Shown here piece after piece: positions 6,125 through 7,407 of a stretch of DNA of 7,407 bases. Below the pieces are notes generated by a model. It was not told the origin of the DNA. It worked only from the letters and a program-made list of their open reading frames with translations, and ran no database searches. Source of the stretch: DATILI01 sp035476635 (GTDB lineage: Bacteria; Pseudomonadota; Gammaproteobacteria; Burkholderiales; Burkholderiaceae_C); contig DATILI010000076.1 in NCBI GenBank assembly GCA_035476635.1, forward strand, positions 1 to 7,407, written 5' to 3'. Position 1 is the stretch's first letter; every line of letters starts with the position of its first letter. A program made the translations under genes and the position numbers.

Positions 6125-7407
6125 ATGACATGGCAGCTTGCATCCTGGCTGTTGCTGGGCGGGTCGACGGTTTTGCTGTTTCTGGGGCTGCCCGTCGCGT
6201 TTTCGTTCCTGGTGATCAACGTCGTCGGGGCCTGGTTCATCCTGGGTGGTGAGGCCGGCATTGCGCAGATGGTGCGCAACTGCGTCGGCTCGGTGGCCAG
6301 CTTCTCGCTGACGCCGATCCCGCTGTTCATTCTGATGGGCGAGGTGCTGTTTCATACCGGCCTGGCGGTCAAGGTGATCGACGGCATCGAGCGCCTGATC
6401 CGCAACGTGCCCGGCCGGCTGGCGGTGGTGGCTGTGGTGGCCGGCACCATCTTTTCCGCGATCTCCGGCTCCACCATCGCGACCACGGCCATGCTCGGCA
6501 GCCTGATGGTGCCGCTGATGCTGGCGCGCGGCTACCACCCGACGATGGCGACCGGCCCGGTCATGGCCATCGGCGCGGTCGACATGCTGATTCCGCCGTC
6601 GGCGCTCACCGTGTTGCTGGGCAGCCTGTCGGGCATCTCCATCAGCAAGCTGCTGATCGGCGGCGTCGTTCCGGGCCTGATCCTGAGCGTCGTGTTCGTC
6701 GGCTACATCGTGATCCGCGTCAAGTTCAGCCCCAAGCTCGCGCCCGCCACGCCGCTGGTGGAGTACACGGGCTGGCAGAAGCTGCAACCGCTGGTGCAAT
6801 ACGTGCTGCCCCTGGTCTCGATCTTCGTGGTGGTGGTCGGCGTGATGATTGCGGGCTTCGCGACACCCACCGAGTCCGCCGCCATCGGCGCCCTGGCCAC
6901 CATCGTGCTGGCGATGGTGTACCGCGCGCTGACGCCAAAGCGCCTGATGGAAAGCCTCAAGGGCACGGTGGTGATCTCGGGAATGATCCTGTTCATCATC
7001 ATTGGCGCGACCACCTTTGCGCAAATCCTGTCGTTCTCCGGGGTCAGCAATGGTGTGGTTGCACTCGTCACCGGCCAGAACCTGTCGACCACGACCATCA
7101 TCATCGGCATGCTGGCCATCCTGATCTTCCTGGGTGTGTTCGTGGACCAGGTCAGCATGATGCTGATCACGCTGCCGATCTTCATGCCGATCGTGCTGCA
7201 GCTCGGCATCGACCCGGTCTGGTTCGGCATCATGTTCCTGATCTGCATGCAACTGGGCCTGCTGTTGCCGCCGCACGGCCTGCTCCTGATGACCATGCGC
7301 GGCGTGGCACCGCCGGAGGTCACCATGCTGCACATCTTCCAGGCCGTCGCGCCCTATCTCCTCTTCAGTCTGGCCGTACTCGCGCTGGTGTTCGCCGTGC
7401 CCGGCAC
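6125..7407 (+). CDS. dctM: TRAP transporter large permease, DctM family (3' end outside window)
   Basis: Sodium-coupled membrane subunit that carries the substrate across the inner membrane. The frame is open from the ATG at 6125 to the window edge (427 codons plus 2 bases); family proteins are about 425-440 residues, so only a few residues are missing. Many hydrophobic helices alternate with family motifs: PLFILMGE at 66-73, ISGSTIATTAMLGSLMVPLM at 113-132, IPPS at 156-159, TPTESAAIGA at 247-256 and PPHGLLLMTMRGVAP at 382-396. GAGG at 6113-6116 lies 8 bases before the ATG. A five-codon frame (ATG at 6111, stop TGA at 6126-6128) overlaps this start and is probably incidental. It is the third TRAP gene, so the transporter encoded here is complete in its parts and P and M are not fused to Q. 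Substrate unknown, presumably the DctP ligand. Confidence 0.95.
   Translation, partial: MTWQLASWLLLGGSTVLLFLGLPVAFSFLVINVVGAWFILGGEAGIAQMVRNCVGSVASFSLTPIPLFILMGEVLFHTGLAVKVIDGIERLIRNVPGRLAVVAVVAGTIFSAISGSTIATTAMLGSLMVPLMLARGYHPTMATGPVMAIGAVDMLIPPSALTVLLGSLSGISISKLLIGGVVPGLILSVVFVGYIVIRVKFSPKLAPATPLVEYTGWQKLQPLVQYVLPLVSIFVVVVGVMIAGFATPTESAAIGALATIVLAMVYRALTPKRLMESLKGTVVISGMILFIIIGATTFAQILSFSGVSNGVVALVTGQNLSTTTIIIGMLAILIFLGVFVDQVSMMLITLPIFMPIVLQLGIDPVWFGIMFLICMQLGLLLPPHGLLLMTMRGVAPPEVTMLHIFQAVAPYLLFSLAVLALVFAVPG

Noticed and set aside
4454..7333. A 959-codon open frame on the minus strand across dctP, dctQ and dctM, and two others of 747 and 653 codons (2256-4499 and 458-2419)
   Set aside because: They lie opposite well-supported genes, and their translations are low-complexity strings rich in His, Gln, Arg, Asp and Gly, as expected from the antisense of GC-rich codons. 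The 959-codon one also crosses three separate conserved genes.

Overview
The window is high-GC, densely packed and coded on the + strand throughout. Codon use, the TRAP subfamily and the gene families suggest a betaproteobacterium of the order Burkholderiales (Comamonadaceae or Alcaligenaceae type, such as Variovorax or Bordetella relatives). That placement is inferred from protein style alone, because there is no rRNA or other marker. I see no mobile element, CRISPR array, tRNA or rRNA.

Left block (1 to about 2302) is a probable copper-handling cluster. It holds the C-terminal part of a TonB-dependent outer-membrane receptor cut by the window edge, a YcnI/DUF1775 periplasmic protein whose predicted mature N-terminus is a histidine, and a PCu(A)C periplasmic copper chaperone with an exact H-X10-M-X21-H-X-M motif. 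The likely logic is metal entry through the outer membrane followed by periplasmic copper binding and delivery, perhaps to cytochrome oxidase. The receptor's ligand is not proven by sequence.

Boundary (2303-2477) is a 175-base non-coding stretch, markedly richer in A+T than its surroundings. It holds a weak hairpin, AT-rich repeats, an 11-base inverted repeat, a near-consensus sigma-54 (-24/-12) promoter, and a perfect 14-base palindrome starting at the predicted transcription start.

Right block (2478 to the end) looks like one operon driven by that promoter. It encodes an octopine/nopaline-dehydrogenase-family enzyme, a 3-hydroxyacyl-CoA-dehydrogenase-like enzyme (3 bases later), and a complete three-part TRAP transporter: DctP, whose start overlaps the preceding stop by 4 bases, then DctQ and DctM, each after a 24-base gap. 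DctM runs off the right edge with probably only a few residues missing. The arrangement suggests that the TRAP system imports an organic acid or amino-acid-derived (possibly opine-like) compound which the two NAD(P)-dependent dehydrogenases then oxidise. The substrate cannot be named from the sequence. This sigma-54-controlled set is the best candidate in the window for an uncharacterised system.
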